NCBI GenBank assembly: GCA_027475525.1
Contig: JAMWFC010000049.1
Span: 5,130,947 to 5,194,946 of the forward strand
DNA length: 64,000 nucleotides
DNA from: Macrolepiota albuminosa
Lineage: Eukaryota; Basidiomycota; Agaricomycetes; Agaricales; Agaricaceae
Direction of reading: 5' to 3'
The translations under genes and the position numbers were made by a program. Shown piece by piece: positions 23,670-34,224 of this stretch (positions are counted from its first letter, which is position 1; every line of letters begins with the position of its first letter). Below the pieces are notes generated by a model that had not been told where the DNA came from, did not search any database, and was given only the letters and a program-made list of their open reading frames with translations.

Positions 23670-24047
23670 TACTAACCAGGTAATAGCTTTCCTCCATCAA
23701 AAGTTGAAGACGATCCGCCGTGTCTTCGGTGGCGATTTCCTGGATTTGGGCGACTGTCAGAAGGAGTGCGCCAAGAATAGCAAGACACGCACATGGAAAG
23801 CCTGACTCCAAGTAGCCTCTGTACCAAAACGCGTTAACGGGGACGCGTCTCCCCAAATTTCACAAGCAGCCCGCAGAAGCCGACAGCGACGACCCAACTC
23901 GACTACTTCGTCGGCCAACTTAGGAATACCCTCGGGAGGGTAATGATGAAAGAACAAGGTGGCCCGGTCCAGAAAGGTGGGAGGGTCCATGGTAACATAG
24001 GCGCAATCACAGCTTTGAGTCCACACGCAACCAGACGGGGTGGCCAT
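23670..24047 (-). CDS. Antisense gene 2a of element A, short helical protein
   Basis: Minus-strand ATG at 24047 (MATPSGCVW; a second ATG at 23990 gives MDPPTFLDR). Exon 1 reads FLDRATLFFHHYPPEGIPKL then LGRRCRLLRAACEIWGD and continues to about 23800. A second exon (VAQIQEIATEDTADRLQLLM) follows and stops just after a possible donor GTTAGT near 23670. It shares the LDRxxxFF, PPxGI and RRxRLL pattern with gene 2b, suggesting duplication or two exons of one larger gene whose join was not resolved. Function unknown. Like the long accessory gene it runs against gag-pol. Confidence 0.4.
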
Positions 24048-24535
24048 TGCGAAGACTGATGGAATCGAGTTGATGCATAAGTAATTTATAGGACACGGGA
24101 AGTGTTTCGATTAGCGACAGCATGGGAGGACTTTTCTCAAGGAGCCAGGACCCTAACAGGAGCACTAGCCAATCAAAAGTGTTTAACTTATTCTGGGTCC
24201 CTCCAAAAAGGGAATCGACATTCGATGTTCAGTGCTTACTCACAACTGCGCTAAACGGGCATAAGCAATCACTGGTTTTCTATTTCTTTATACGCGCTAC
24301 TTCTTACATGGATCCGCTTATTTATTTCCAGACAGTTCCTATTTTCTACTTAGGCTGGCGCGGTAATGGCTATTGGACTGCGTTGGCAAAGGGGTTTTTG
24401 CGCTGTGATGATCTACTGAGCGTTTCCCCTTTTTACTTATTTTTCTTTTGATTACTTACAAACTGACAATTTGAAGCAAGGGGGGGGGCGTTTATTTTAG
24501 CATCACACACTACAAAGTACGTATCAAATGACAAA
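24048..24535. other. Element A spacer, no gene supported
   Basis: Probable promoter side of antisense gene 2a and 3' side of the long accessory gene. A plus-strand ORF at 24122-24451 has no recognisable motif. A run of nine or ten G occurs near 24480. Ends with ACAAA, the left target duplication of the solo LTR. Confidence 0.4.
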
Positions 24536-25403
24536 TGTCACGACCCCTCCCCTCCGGGCCCACCCCGGGACACCCCCGGAACACCCTCCGGGACCCTCCC
24601 TCCGACCCCACAGGACACGCCCCGCCATCACGACCGCCGACACCGCCATCACGCGCATCAAGGACCGCCATCAGCCGTCTCCAGCCCCGATCAACGATCC
24701 GATCACGCGAGGACCCTCCCTCCGACCCCACAGGACACGCCCCGCCATCACGACCGCCGACACCGCCATCACGCGCATCAAGGACCGCCATCAGCCGTCT
24801 CCAGCCCCGATCAACGATCCGATCACGCGACTCGTGCCAGCCATCACGCATCACGCATCACGGCTCCATCCGCGCCAATTGATCGCGCACCCCACACGCG
24901 CGATCCCGGTATACAGCCCCTGCCGCTACTCAATGACCCCCGGAACCCATCCCAGACATCCCGGAACCCCGAGACCCGGTCCCGTAGTACTTATAGCGTA
25001 GTCCCTCGTTGTATTCGCTAGTCTTGATATTACATACTTTGCATAACTGTTACTTGGATATTGCGTGCCCTCTGTTTGACTGGTACGCCTCGTTTGGTAC
25101 GCTTCGACTGGCACGCCTTAGTATTCGCGTGCTCTAAGCTTTGGTACGCACTTCGCGACTCTTAATTTACTGACTTGGTCTCGTCTTAGAACCTCCGGTT
25201 CACGACTCGACCCCCTCTAGCTCCCAGCCACTCTCATCCAAAACCCCCGGACTCTAGTCCCCTCTCCCGGGATTACCCCTGTCCTCGTCTTGAACCCCGG
25301 AGTCCTAGCCCCGGAGTTCCAGACACCCGAGTATCCGTAGATCAAGTCCGCATCGTAAGGGCGTCGCTTTCCCGGAAAGCCCCCGATTCAGCGGAACCTG
25401 ACA
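24536..25403 (+). repeat. Solo LTR of an unrelated retrotransposon
   Basis: 868 bases from TGTCACGACCCC to CCTGACA, flanked by the perfect five-base duplication ACAAA (24531-24535 and 25404-25408). No internal region remains, so it arose by recombination between two LTRs. It is inserted in element A, between its antisense genes. A related decayed LTR occurs at 52176-52769. ORFs inside it are by-products of its GC-rich repeats. Confidence 0.88.
24591..24830 (+). repeat. Perfect 120-base tandem duplication in the solo LTR
   Basis: Bases 24591-24710 recur at 24711-24830 with no difference seen. The related LTR at 52176-52769 has only one copy, so the duplication is specific to this copy or its parent. 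Confidence 0.95.
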
Positions 25404-25442
25404 ACAAAGTCCATAAAAGTTTAAAGCGCTAAGGGCTGGCAA

Positions 25443-25692
25443 CTATGGATCATACTCAGGAAGGGCGGGATCGCCCAAAGGAAGCAAGTCCCCGTCCTGG
25501 ATCCCATTGCTCGTCTGCCACTCAAGCACAGCCATAATATTGTCATGGAGCTCGAGCAAGAGGCGCTCGCGGCAAGCTAAGGTGGAAACATGAGGACGCA
25601 GGTTGGCAAGTTCGCAACCAACGACTTCGGTCACATCCTCGATATGGCAAAGTTGCTGGCGAAGGTCGGCAGAGGGACGGAGAGGAGTAACG
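25443..25692 (-). pseudogene. 3' end of element A's antisense accessory gene, cut off by element C
   Basis: Minus-strand frame ending at 25443 with EWQTSNGIQDGDLLPLGDP. It matches the C-terminus of the accessory proteins of C (near 29100-29220) and D (near 33690-33800), which share the WQxxNxxxxGDLLP pattern. Upstream it runs directly into the LTR of element C at 25693. The other end of C (48151) continues the same gene in the same frame once the four-base target duplication is allowed for, so this is the tail of the gene starting at 50413. Confidence 0.85.
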
Positions 25693-26628
25693 GTGATGAC
25701 GCCCAAAGTTTGGTCAGTAACAAATGTAACTTAAGTGTTACCGTACCAAGAGTTTGCGTTGGGCGCGCTATAAGTGATTTGAGGAGTCCTGGGCAGGTCC
25801 CAGAGAACGCGTCTGTGGAAAAGGGGGAAAAGTCGGTAACGGGTGTCAGCAAGTGTAAAGCGCTAAGGTAAAGCGCCTAGGAAGAAGCGGTAAGTGAACA
25901 CGGCAAAGGTAAGCGGCAAGAGCACGATAAGCTTAGCGAGGTCTAAGTGTCGATAATGCCTGCCGTAGTTGCAAGGCGCGAGGGTGTCGTATGATAGTGA
26001 GAGTCTGCAACTGCCAACGAGTTCGACGTTGCCGACCGTAAATGAGCTCTTGAGCGTAAGGGAGACTGAAGTAAGTGGGGGAACTCTGGTCTATTCGTCT
26101 GATGATGTATGTACAAGTCGGTAAGTAATATATATACTACAAGGAGTTCACCGTCGCCAGTGACCAACCATTGCCAAAGTGCGGTAAACTGGAAAATTTC
26201 ATAGGGGTAGCTCCAACGGTTTCAGATCCCTACCGTCCTTTGAGGACCCTTGGCGCCACCCGGCGGCAGATCGCAGTGCTAAACCATCAATCCATCACTC
26301 TTCTGTCTGTCAGAACCCCTAAGCGATGTTAAGCGCCAAATCGAGACGCTAAGCGGTGTCAGACGCCAAGGTCAAACGCCAAGCTGTCCGTCAGTTTTTG
26401 ATAGATCATCAGGCTTCTCGCTAAGCGCTGTCGTCAGTGACTGATGCCATCTGTCAGTTGTCATTCTTGCTGCCGTCGGCGCTATCATTGATCGGATCTG
26501 CTTCTTGCCGTGCACGGCCGTCAAATATCGCCAAAATTGGATAATTAGCGCGCGCTAAGGTATTTTGAGTCGGTGCCGTGTTGCCGTAGCCTGCCGTTGA
26601 TGCGCTGATCCTGTATGGGGTCCTATCA
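25693..26628 (-). repeat. Element C 3' LTR
   Basis: On the plus strand it runs TGATGACGCCC to GTCCTATCA. Immediately to its right TCTCCCCCC is the complement of a GGGGGGAGA polypurine tract, fixing this as the 3' LTR. ORFs inside (such as 25943-26167) are not genes. Confidence 0.92.
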
Positions 26629-26798
26629 TCTCCCCCCAACTGAAAAATTGACTGTCCTCAGTCACCAAATAAGGCTACCGTTACCGCTTTTGTGACAGGT
26701 GGTCCGTGCGTTCTTGAGATTTTGTTTATAGTCCTGGCGCATGAGTGTGGACTTCGTTTCTCCTCCCCATCTTTACCTGGCACTTTAATACAATTAAA

Positions 26799-29220
26799 AT
26801 GTCCTTCCGTATTCCAACTCCGCCCCCTGTCCCATCCCGTGAGGCTCAAGATGCAGCCTCGGCCTACATCGAGAAGGCAAACAATTTCCTCAAGCGGATC
26901 GATGGCGTTGGCGCCGACGCGCCAGTAAATTTGGTGGTTGCCGTTATGAAGCTGTACGAGCGGTGGTTGGAGGTGCGCGTTCTTGGCGTGGGCTGGGATC
27001 GTGAAATAGAGGTTCGAGAGTGGTGCCGATCGCGGTACCTGGATCATCGTGGCGTGGAGTGGCTAGCGCCTTTTTCTCGTTTTGTAAGTACCTCCAGTTC
27101 TTGCCGTGTCGCTAGCTGATCGCGTTGTCAGGCGCCTCCTCCCATCCCAACGATCGAGGATGAGTTGGAGGACATTTTGTCTGGTGCCTTGCCGATGACG
27201 GTAAGCACGCCAGCGGCAGAGTGAGTATTCCTAACCCATTCTTTTGACTTAGCTTTGGTCTGACTTGTCACCACACAGTAAACAAGAGGTGTTGGCGCCT
27301 TTGGCGCGCATGCAGGTTGCGGAGGAGGTCGCGGCAAGGCAGGAGGAGATTTCTCAGGACGCCCGTGAGATCACCAGGGCGCTAGAGGAGCGAGAGAGAG
27401 TGGCCGCATTGGCGGCAGAGATGGAGGACGTTGCCGCTGGGAAGGCACCAGTTGCCAAGGAACAGAGCAAGGTTTCGCGCGCCGGCAGTGCACAGAGCCC
27501 AGCACTGCCGGCTAGCAGGAAGGGCTCCCCAGTAAAGCCGGGTAAGGCTTTGAAGAAAGTGAGTTTTTGCTCTTGCCGCTGCCGCGCCACGCTAACCACT
27601 GTTTCCAAGTCTCGCAAGGGAAAGGCTCCCCAGTACGCGGTAAGTGTTCTTTTTGGACCTAGGCGGTGTTTACTAACTTGTGTCTGCAGGCGCCAACGCA
27701 AAGTTCCTTCGACGACAAGGAACTGAAAGGTTTACTTTTGCCGCGTCGGGAGGAGGCGGTCCTTGACGAGGGGCAGGAGGCCGGGGTTGTCATGGAGGAG
27801 ATGAAGGGGAAGAAAACTGTTTCCCTGGCGACCCGGCAGGCATTTAAGGAGGCGTGGGGAGCGGTAAGTGGCTTTGCCGTCTCATTTATTCTATTGTTAA
27901 CTTGTAGCGCTAGTGTGACAAGTGCTGGGCTGACAACGACCCAGAAGGCTGCTGGTTCCCGACTGGGGCCCAGCCGTGTTATCGTTGTGGCGCCCTCAAG
28001 CGCGCCTGTACTATCGACGGGGCGAAAAGTTGCGAGCGTGGCGGCGCGCCAGATGCTCTGGTCGAGAAAACGTTCTCGCGCGCTGTTTTGGTGAGGAGGG
28101 CCAGGGAGTTTGTGGAGGGCCGGTTGCCGCTGGAGGAATGGCGGCCATTGGACGTGCCTCCTTGGCGTTGCCGACGTGCCAGGGAGATGGGACGGAAACA
28201 GTCGGCAACCAAGGCGCCGGCGAGCGCCAAGGGACTTCGGTCCCAGAAAAACGACAAGCCCCTTCCCCAAGCAAGGGGAAGGGCAAAGCAAAACATCCTC
28301 GCGTGGTCTCGTCGTTGCCTTCGCCGTCGCCAGCGCCTCAAGATACCGAAATGGCCGATTTGGAGAAGGCCTTGGCGGCGAGTCGCCTGCCTCCTCGCGA
28401 TTCTGAGGCGGGCCCAAGTGGCCTCCTGTCGCCTATCCATTTGGCGGCGAGGTCCCTTGGCGGGGAACAGGAGGAGGGAGAACGGGAAGCGGTTGGCAAC
28501 GCGGCGCCTCGAAAGGAGCTGGAAGAAGCCCCTGCCGACATCGAGATGGGGGAGGAGAAGGCAGAGGGAGCGGCAACGGGAGGAGATGAGGACGCTGAAG
28601 GGGAGGAGGACGAAACCTTGGCGACGCAGCGCCAAGGTGACGAGGAGGTGGTAGCGGGAGAGGGTGAGGGAGAGGCATCGGCAAGGGAGGTAGTGGCAGA
28701 AGTTGAGGGCGCGGCAGGAGTTGCCAGGGAGGAGCCAGAGTGGCACTGGCTACCTCCCTACGGTAACGTTGCCCCCTGGGAAGTCTCAGACCCTGAGGAC
28801 GTTGCCGGATTGGAGCCGAGGCGCCCCATGATCGCCAGGGTTGATCCCACTTGGACTCCCCAGCCACAGCCAACGGTTACTGGCGACGCTTTCCAGTGGC
28901 TGGGGCAGGACCTCGTTTACCCGGTCATTGCGCTAAATCCTCGCGAGATGTTGGAGCGGTATTCGAGGTGGGCGGCAACGATGGAGTCTTCTATGGAGCA
29001 GGAACAGGAATGAGTACGGGGCCAACTGATGGCGCTACGATTGCGCTACTCCAACCTGGGTCGTAGCCTCCGCGTTCTTCGCGATTACCAGGACGATTGC
29101 CAAGCCGCTATGGATTGGCAAACCGCCAATAACATCTTGCCGGGCAACCTCCTCCCCCTTCGCGACTCCTCTCTGCCTGTGTCGGACAATTCCTTGCCGA
29201 TGGATGATGACAGTGATTGA
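26799..29220 (+). pseudogene. Antisense zinc-cluster accessory gene of element C, broken
   Basis: Same six-exon plan as in D: 26799-27083, 27132-27200, 27253-27558, 27610-27639, 27690-27863 and 27914 onward, with five short introns at matching positions. N-terminus MSFRIPTPPPVPS, a REIEVREWC segment, an FDDKELKGLLLPRRE segment, then the cysteine cluster CDKCW, C, CYRC, C (spacing CX2CX8CX8CX2CX6C, 27914-28010), an acidic middle and the LPPYG, WTPQPQPTVTGDAF and LRYSNLGRS segments. Two lesions: about ten bases are missing relative to D near 28115-28125, shifting the frame after REFVEG, and TGA at 29011-29013 replaces an Arg codon. It lies between pol and the 3' LTR on the strand opposite gag-pol, ATG about 170 bases from the LTR. 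Role unknown. Confidence 0.85.
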
Positions 29221-29648
29221 GCGGACCTTAGCGTAGATAGGCCGCTTTGTCTATATTTTCTTGTTGCCGTGTTCGATATATATCTGTTTTTGCCGCCTCC
29301 TTGCAGAGTGGACGGGTAAGCCTAGTAGTCTGAGTTAGCGCAACCGCAAAGAGCGAAGCAAGTAAAGTTAAGAGAAAGTAAGCGGCAAGCCTTGTAAGGT
29401 AGGTTTTAGTAAGAGGAGTAGTAGGTGAGGGACTTAGACAAATTTTGAAGAAAAAGGGAAACGCTCAGTAAATCATCATAGCGAAAAACCCTTGGCGAGA
29501 GTTGCGCAATGCGCTAAGCGTTGGCGACACGCTAGCACTGCGACTTGACTATGTAAAGAATTGTCTGTTGGATATAGTACAGTAAGCATCGGCAAGAAAG
29601 ATAAGTAAGGTAGTAATAGGGAAAGGGAGCTTATCAATATAGTCTTTT
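29221..29648. other. Tail-to-tail interval of element C
   Basis: Space between the stop of the antisense accessory gene and the end of pol on the opposite strand. It aligns with 33801-34224 of element D. Probably holds the two 3' untranslated regions; no ORF supported. Confidence 0.6.
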
Positions 29649-30445
29649 CTAATCGTTTTCTCCTTCTTCAATCAGAGTTGGCAAGTCATCATCGTCCAAT
29701 AGTTCTGTTTCTTCAAGTTCTCTTAACTTGGCGGTGTCGATATCTAGCGCTTCAAGCGGCAAGTCAATGTGTTCTCTGGCGAGATACGGCAATAGGCAAA
29801 AGGCGGCAACAGGTCGATGTAGCACTGAACCATCTAGTTCACAGAGCACGTAAGCGCCTCCACGGTTACGAGAGATAACTACCAAAGGTCCTAGATAGCG
29901 CGGGCGCATTTTCTTGTTGTAGGAGGTCTCGATTTTGGAGTTGCGCATGAGCACTAGCGCTCCTCTTGGGAAGTTGTAATCTTTGATGGTAGCGCTATGC
30001 TCGGTCTCGAATCGCAGGGCTGCTTGGCGACGGGCGCTAAAGACTACCTCGTGGAGTCGCTCTAAATCTTCTTTCCTTCGCTGGAGATCAATAGCTCGTC
30101 TGGCGATAAGGTCGGTAGTCGCTAAGATGCTGTTGGGTGCTGGCTGAAGATAGGTCGCTTCTATAATGTCGGCAGGGAGTAACGGATGGGTGCCAGTAGC
30201 CGCGTAATAGGGAGAGCAACCCATGCGCTTACGAATAGTAACTCTTTCCGACCAAAATACTGAATATGTCGCTTCGCTCCAACGAGACTCGTCGCCATCG
30301 ACTGCCTTGAAGAGCGCTTGCCGAACGTCAAAGTGGGGTCTCTCTACCAGGCCATTGGCACGTTTGTTGTAGCCAGATACTCGAATGTGGTGAATGTTGT
30401 ATTTCTTGGCGAGATATGTTAGCGCTTTGATGATGGGCGCACCGT
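29649..30445 (-). pseudogene. 3' part of element C pol (integrase C-terminus)
   Basis: Continues the pol frame interrupted at 41590. Contains the integrase core after the second Asp (KALTYLAKKYNIHHIRVSGY, the catalytic Glu in ANGLVERPHF), the RYLGPLVVISRN segment and an acidic tail ending at 29649. Nearly identical to 34225-35021 of D. The break is exactly at CCGT, duplicated on the other side of D, so it is a late disruption. Confidence 0.92.
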
Positions 30446-31395
30446 TGATGACGCCCAAAGTTTGGTCAGTAACAAATGTAACAATTGGGTTACCGTACCA
30501 AGAGTGTGCGTTGGGCGCGCTATAAGTAATTTGAGGAGTCCCGGGCAGGTCCCAGAGAACGCGTCGGTGAAAAAGGTGAAAAGTCGGTAACGGGTGTCGG
30601 CAAGTGTAAGCGCTAAGGTAAAGCGCCTAGGAAGAAGCGGTAAGTTAACACGGCAAAGGTGAGCGGCAAGAGCGCGGTAAGCTTAGCGAGGTCTAAGCGT
30701 CGATAGTGCCTGCCGTAGTTGCAAGGCGCGAGTATGTCGAGTGTTGGCGAACGTCTGCAACTGCCGATGAGTTTTGACGTTGCCGACCGTAGCGTAAATG
30801 AGCTCTTGAGCGTAAGGGAGACTGAGGAAAGGGGAGTAAACTGTGGTCTATTCGTCTGCTATCCAATGTACAAGTCGGTAAGTACTTTTATACTACAATA
30901 AGTTCGCCGTCGCCAGTGGCTAATGACGCCAGAGTGCGGTAAACTGGAAAATTTCAAAGGGGTAGCTCCAACGGTTTCAGATCCCTACCGTCCATTCAAG
31001 AGCCTTAGCGACGCCAGGCGACAGATCGCGAAGCTAAACCATCACTCCATCACCCTTCTGTCCGTCAGAGTACCTAAGCGATGTCAGGCGCCAAATCGAG
31101 ACGCTAAGCGGTGTCAGACGCCAAGGTCAAACACCAAGCTGTCCATCAGTTTTTGATAGATCATCAGGCTTCTCGCTAAGCGCTGTCGTCAGTGACTGAT
31201 GCCATCTGTCAGTTGTCATTCTGTCTGCCGATCGGCGCTATCATTGATTGGATCTGCTTCTTGCCGTGCGCGGCCGTCAGAAGTGGCTTAAAATAGGTAA
31301 AATGCGTGCGCTAAGTTCGGAACGAGTGCGGCAAGGTTTCCAGAGCCGGTGCCGAGCCTGCCGTTGATGCGCCTAACCTGTATAGGGTCCTATCA
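30446..31395 (-). repeat. Element D 3' LTR
   Basis: Plus-strand ends TGATGACGCCC and GTCCTATCA. The polypurine tract complement TCTCCCCCC follows at 31396-31404. Contains two imperfect copies of a block of about 31 bases with the core CTAAGCGxTGTCAGxCGCCAA (near 31075-31135). The accessory gene starts 170 bases to the right, pointing away from the LTR, so LTR sequence may act as its promoter (inference). Confidence 0.93.
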
Positions 31396-31564
31396 TCTCC
31401 CCCCAACTGAAAAATTGACTGTCCTCAGTCACCAAATAAGGCTACTGTTACCGCTTTTGTGACAGGTGGTCCGTGCGTTCTTGAGATTTTGTTTATAGTC
31501 CTGGCGCGTGAGTTTGGACTTCGTTTCTTCTCCCATCTTTTTCCTGGCGCTCAAATAAAAAAAT

Positions 31565-33800
31565 ATGTCTTTCCGTATTCCAACTCCGCCTCCAGTCCCG
31601 TCTCAGGCTGCTCAAGAAGCCGCCTACGCATACATCGCTAAGGCCAACCGGTTTATTCGGCACATCGAGGGCGTTGGCGCCGAGGCGTCTCAAAATTTGG
31701 TGGTTGGCGTCATGAAGCTGCTGGAGAAGTGGTATGAGGTAAGGGTCCTTGGCGTTGGCTGGGATCGAGAGATCGAGGTGCGGGAGTGGTGCCGGGCCCG
31801 CTATGTGGATAATCGTGGCGCGGAGTGGTTAGCGCCGTTTTCTCGTTTTGTAAGTGCTTTTAGCCCTTGCCGTGTCGCTTAGCTAATTCCTCCCTAGGCG
31901 CCTCCCCCCGTCCTTACTATCGAAGATGAACTTGAGGACATCCTTTCTGGCGCGTTGCCGATGACCGTAAGCGCATCGGCAACAGAGTAAGTAGCTTCTG
32001 ACCTTCCCTTCTCTAGCTATGGACTGAACTGTCTCCTCGTAGTAAGCAAGAGGTACTGGAGCCTCTTGCTCGATTGCAGATCGAGCAAGAGCAGGAGGAG
32101 GCTGCCGCTGCCGCTGCCGCGCACTCCTTGGCGGTGGCAAGGGCAGAGCTCGCCAAGGAGCAGAAGAAGGAGTCCGTTGCCGAGGGTTCCAGCAAGGGGT
32201 CTCGCGCCGGCAGTGTTCAGAGCCCCACACTGCCGGCAGGCACACAGGGTTCGCCTTCAAAGCCTGGAAAGGCTTTGAAGAAAAAGGTAAGTCTGCTGTC
32301 GTTGGCGCTTCTTCTTACCGGTGGTAACTGTCGCTAGTCTCGCAAGGGGAAGGGTCCTCAATACGAGGTACGCCGTCGTGACACTTTGCCGACCTTTTAC
32401 TGACTCTCTCTCAGCTCCCTAGTCAGACCACTTTCGACGACAAGGAGTTGAAGGGTCTGCTCTTGCCGCGCCGGGAAGATGTCGTGATGGATGAGGGCAT
32501 TGAGGGAGGAGTGGAAATCCCCGAGATGAAGAACAAGCGTACAGTTTCCTTGGCGACGCGCCAAGAGTTCAAAGATTCGCGGGGAGCGGTAAGCAACTTG
32601 TCTTTTATAACTTTTCTTCCACTAGACTGGTCTTAGTGCGACAAATGTTGGGCTGACAACGACCCCGAAAGTTGTTGGTTTCCCACTGGCGCTCAACCGT
32701 GCTACCGATGCGGCACTCTCAAGCGTGCCTGTACCATTGATGGCGCCAAGAGTCGCGAGCGGGGCGGAGCGCCTGATGCCTTTGTCGAGAGGACCTTCTC
32801 TCGGGCGGTTTTGGTCAAGCGGGCGAGGGAGTTTGTTGAGGGGGAACGTAGGGAGGTTGCCGCTGGGAGGGCGGCGAAGATTAGCAAGTCCTCCTTGGCG
32901 CTGCCGACGCGCCAAGGAGATGAATCGGAATCGGTCGGCAAGCGCGGCGCTGGCGAGCGCCAGGAAAAACGCAAGGCCCCCTCCCCAAGCAAGGGCAAGG
33001 GTAAGGCCAAACGTGTACGCATCGAGTCGCCCCCCTCCTCTCCAACTGCTGAGGACACGGAGATGAGGGAACTTGGAGAGGCCCTTGCCGCCAGTCGCCT
33101 CCCTGCCGTTAGCGGTGAGGCTGGCCCTAGCCGCCTATTGTCCCCTCTCTCCTTGCCTGAAAACGCGCCTGCCGACGTGTCAACAGCTGGCGCCGCAGGA
33201 GATGAGGGTGACGTTGTAATGGGAGAGCCCGCTGGCGCGCAAGAGGTAGCTGGGGAGGAGGAGAAACGGGAAGGATCGCCGAGTCGCGAGGAGGTCGGGG
33301 GCGGCAGTGAAGATGCTGAGGGAGAGGCAGAGGAAACTTTGCGGGAGGTTCCTGGCGAGTCCTCGGAATTGCCGGCGGTGGAGCCTGCCGCCCCCTGGCT
33401 AAGCGGCGACCAGTTAGCGACACAGCACTGGTTGAGCTCCAGTGGGCCTTCGTCGTGGACCCCCCAGCCTCAGCCAAGAGTTGCTGGCGACTCATACGAG
33501 TGGCTGGGGGAAGACTTGGTCTACCCGGTGGTTGCCTTGTACCCGCCACAAGTCATAGAGCGGATGGCGGTACGTGCGGCAAGCATGCGTGCAGTATTGG
33601 GTCGCGAACGCGAGCGAGTCCGGCAGCAAATTATGGCGTCGCGACTTCGATATGCCAATTTGACCCGTAGTATGGATGCGCTGCAAGAGTACCAAGCCGA
33701 CTGTAATGAGGCGCTAGAGTGGCAAGCCCTCAACCACGTTCAAGTTGGCGATCTCCTACCCTTCGACGACTCCCTGCCTCTCACCGATAGCGAAAATTGA
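31565..33800 (+). CDS. Antisense zinc-cluster accessory protein of element D
   Basis: Six exons by GT-AG inspection: 31565-31849, 31898-31966, 32017-32286, 32338-32367, 32415-32588, 32637-33800; all joins keep phase, giving 663 residues. Start MSFRIPTPPPVPS. Domain 1 (about 1-95) ends with REIEVREWCRARY and EWLAPFSRF. Exon 3 is Ala/Glu/Gln-rich; exon 5 has FDDKELKGLLLPRRE. Exon 6 opens with six cysteines spaced CX2CX8CX8CX2CX6C, like the fungal Zn2Cys6 cluster (CX2CX6CX5-12CX2CX6-8C) but with a longer first loop. A Lys-rich stretch, a long acidic region and a C-terminal domain (WTPQPQPRV, GEDLVYPV, LRYANLTRS, GDLLPF) follow. It sits between pol and the 3' LTR on the opposite strand. Inference: a nuclear DNA- or chromatin-binding protein, perhaps regulating the element or its targeting. 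Same gene in A and C. No named family recognised. Confidence 0.85.
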
Positions 33801-34224
33801 CGGACCTTAGAGTAGATAGGCCGTCGTGTATATATTTTGTTTGTTACCGACTCGATTTATATAAATTGCCTGTTTCTTTGCCGAGTGGAAGAATTGAGTC
33901 CCGTAATCTGAGTTAGCGCAACAGCATGGAGCCAAGAAAGTAAAGTAAAGAGAAAGCAAGCGGCAAGCATTCTAAGATAGGGTTTTTAGCGATAGGAGTA
34001 GTATGAGAGGGACTTAGACAAATTTTTGAAGAAAAGGGAAACGCTCAGTAGATCATCATAGCGAAAAACCCTTGGCGAGAGTTGCGCAGGGCGCTAAGCG
34101 TTGGCGACACGCTAGCGCTGCGGCTTAACTACGTAAGGAATGTCTGTTGAATATAGTATAATAAGTAGCGGCAAGAAAGTAAAGTAAGTAATATAAAAAT
34201 GAGAGCTTATCAATATAGTCTTTT
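33801..34224. other. Tail-to-tail interval of element D
   Basis: 424 bases between the accessory gene stop and the pol stop on the opposite strand, aligning with 29221-29648 of C. No ORF supported; probably the two overlapping 3' untranslated regions. Confidence 0.6.

Noticed and set aside
24122..24451. Plus-strand 109-codon ORF in element A
   Set aside because: Lies between antisense genes near the solo LTR, no recognisable motif and no counterpart in C or D.
24528..25001. Plus-strand ORFs of about 115-157 codons with repeated HHHR/P-rich peptides
   Set aside because: They lie inside the solo LTR and come from its 120-base tandem duplication; there are no coding features.
27979..28873. Long minus-strand ORFs (up to 255 codons) opposite the accessory gene of element C
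   Set aside because: Shadows of the GC-rich acidic coding region; composition (Arg/Pro-rich) is that of an antisense reading.
31060..31140. Short regularly spaced repeats as a CRISPR-like array
   Set aside because: Only two imperfect copies within an LTR of a eukaryotic retroelement; no spacers or cas genes.
30719..31156. Identical small ORFs at 30719-31156 and 40913-41350
   Set aside because: They are inside the two LTRs of element D; identity reflects LTR duplication, not two genes.
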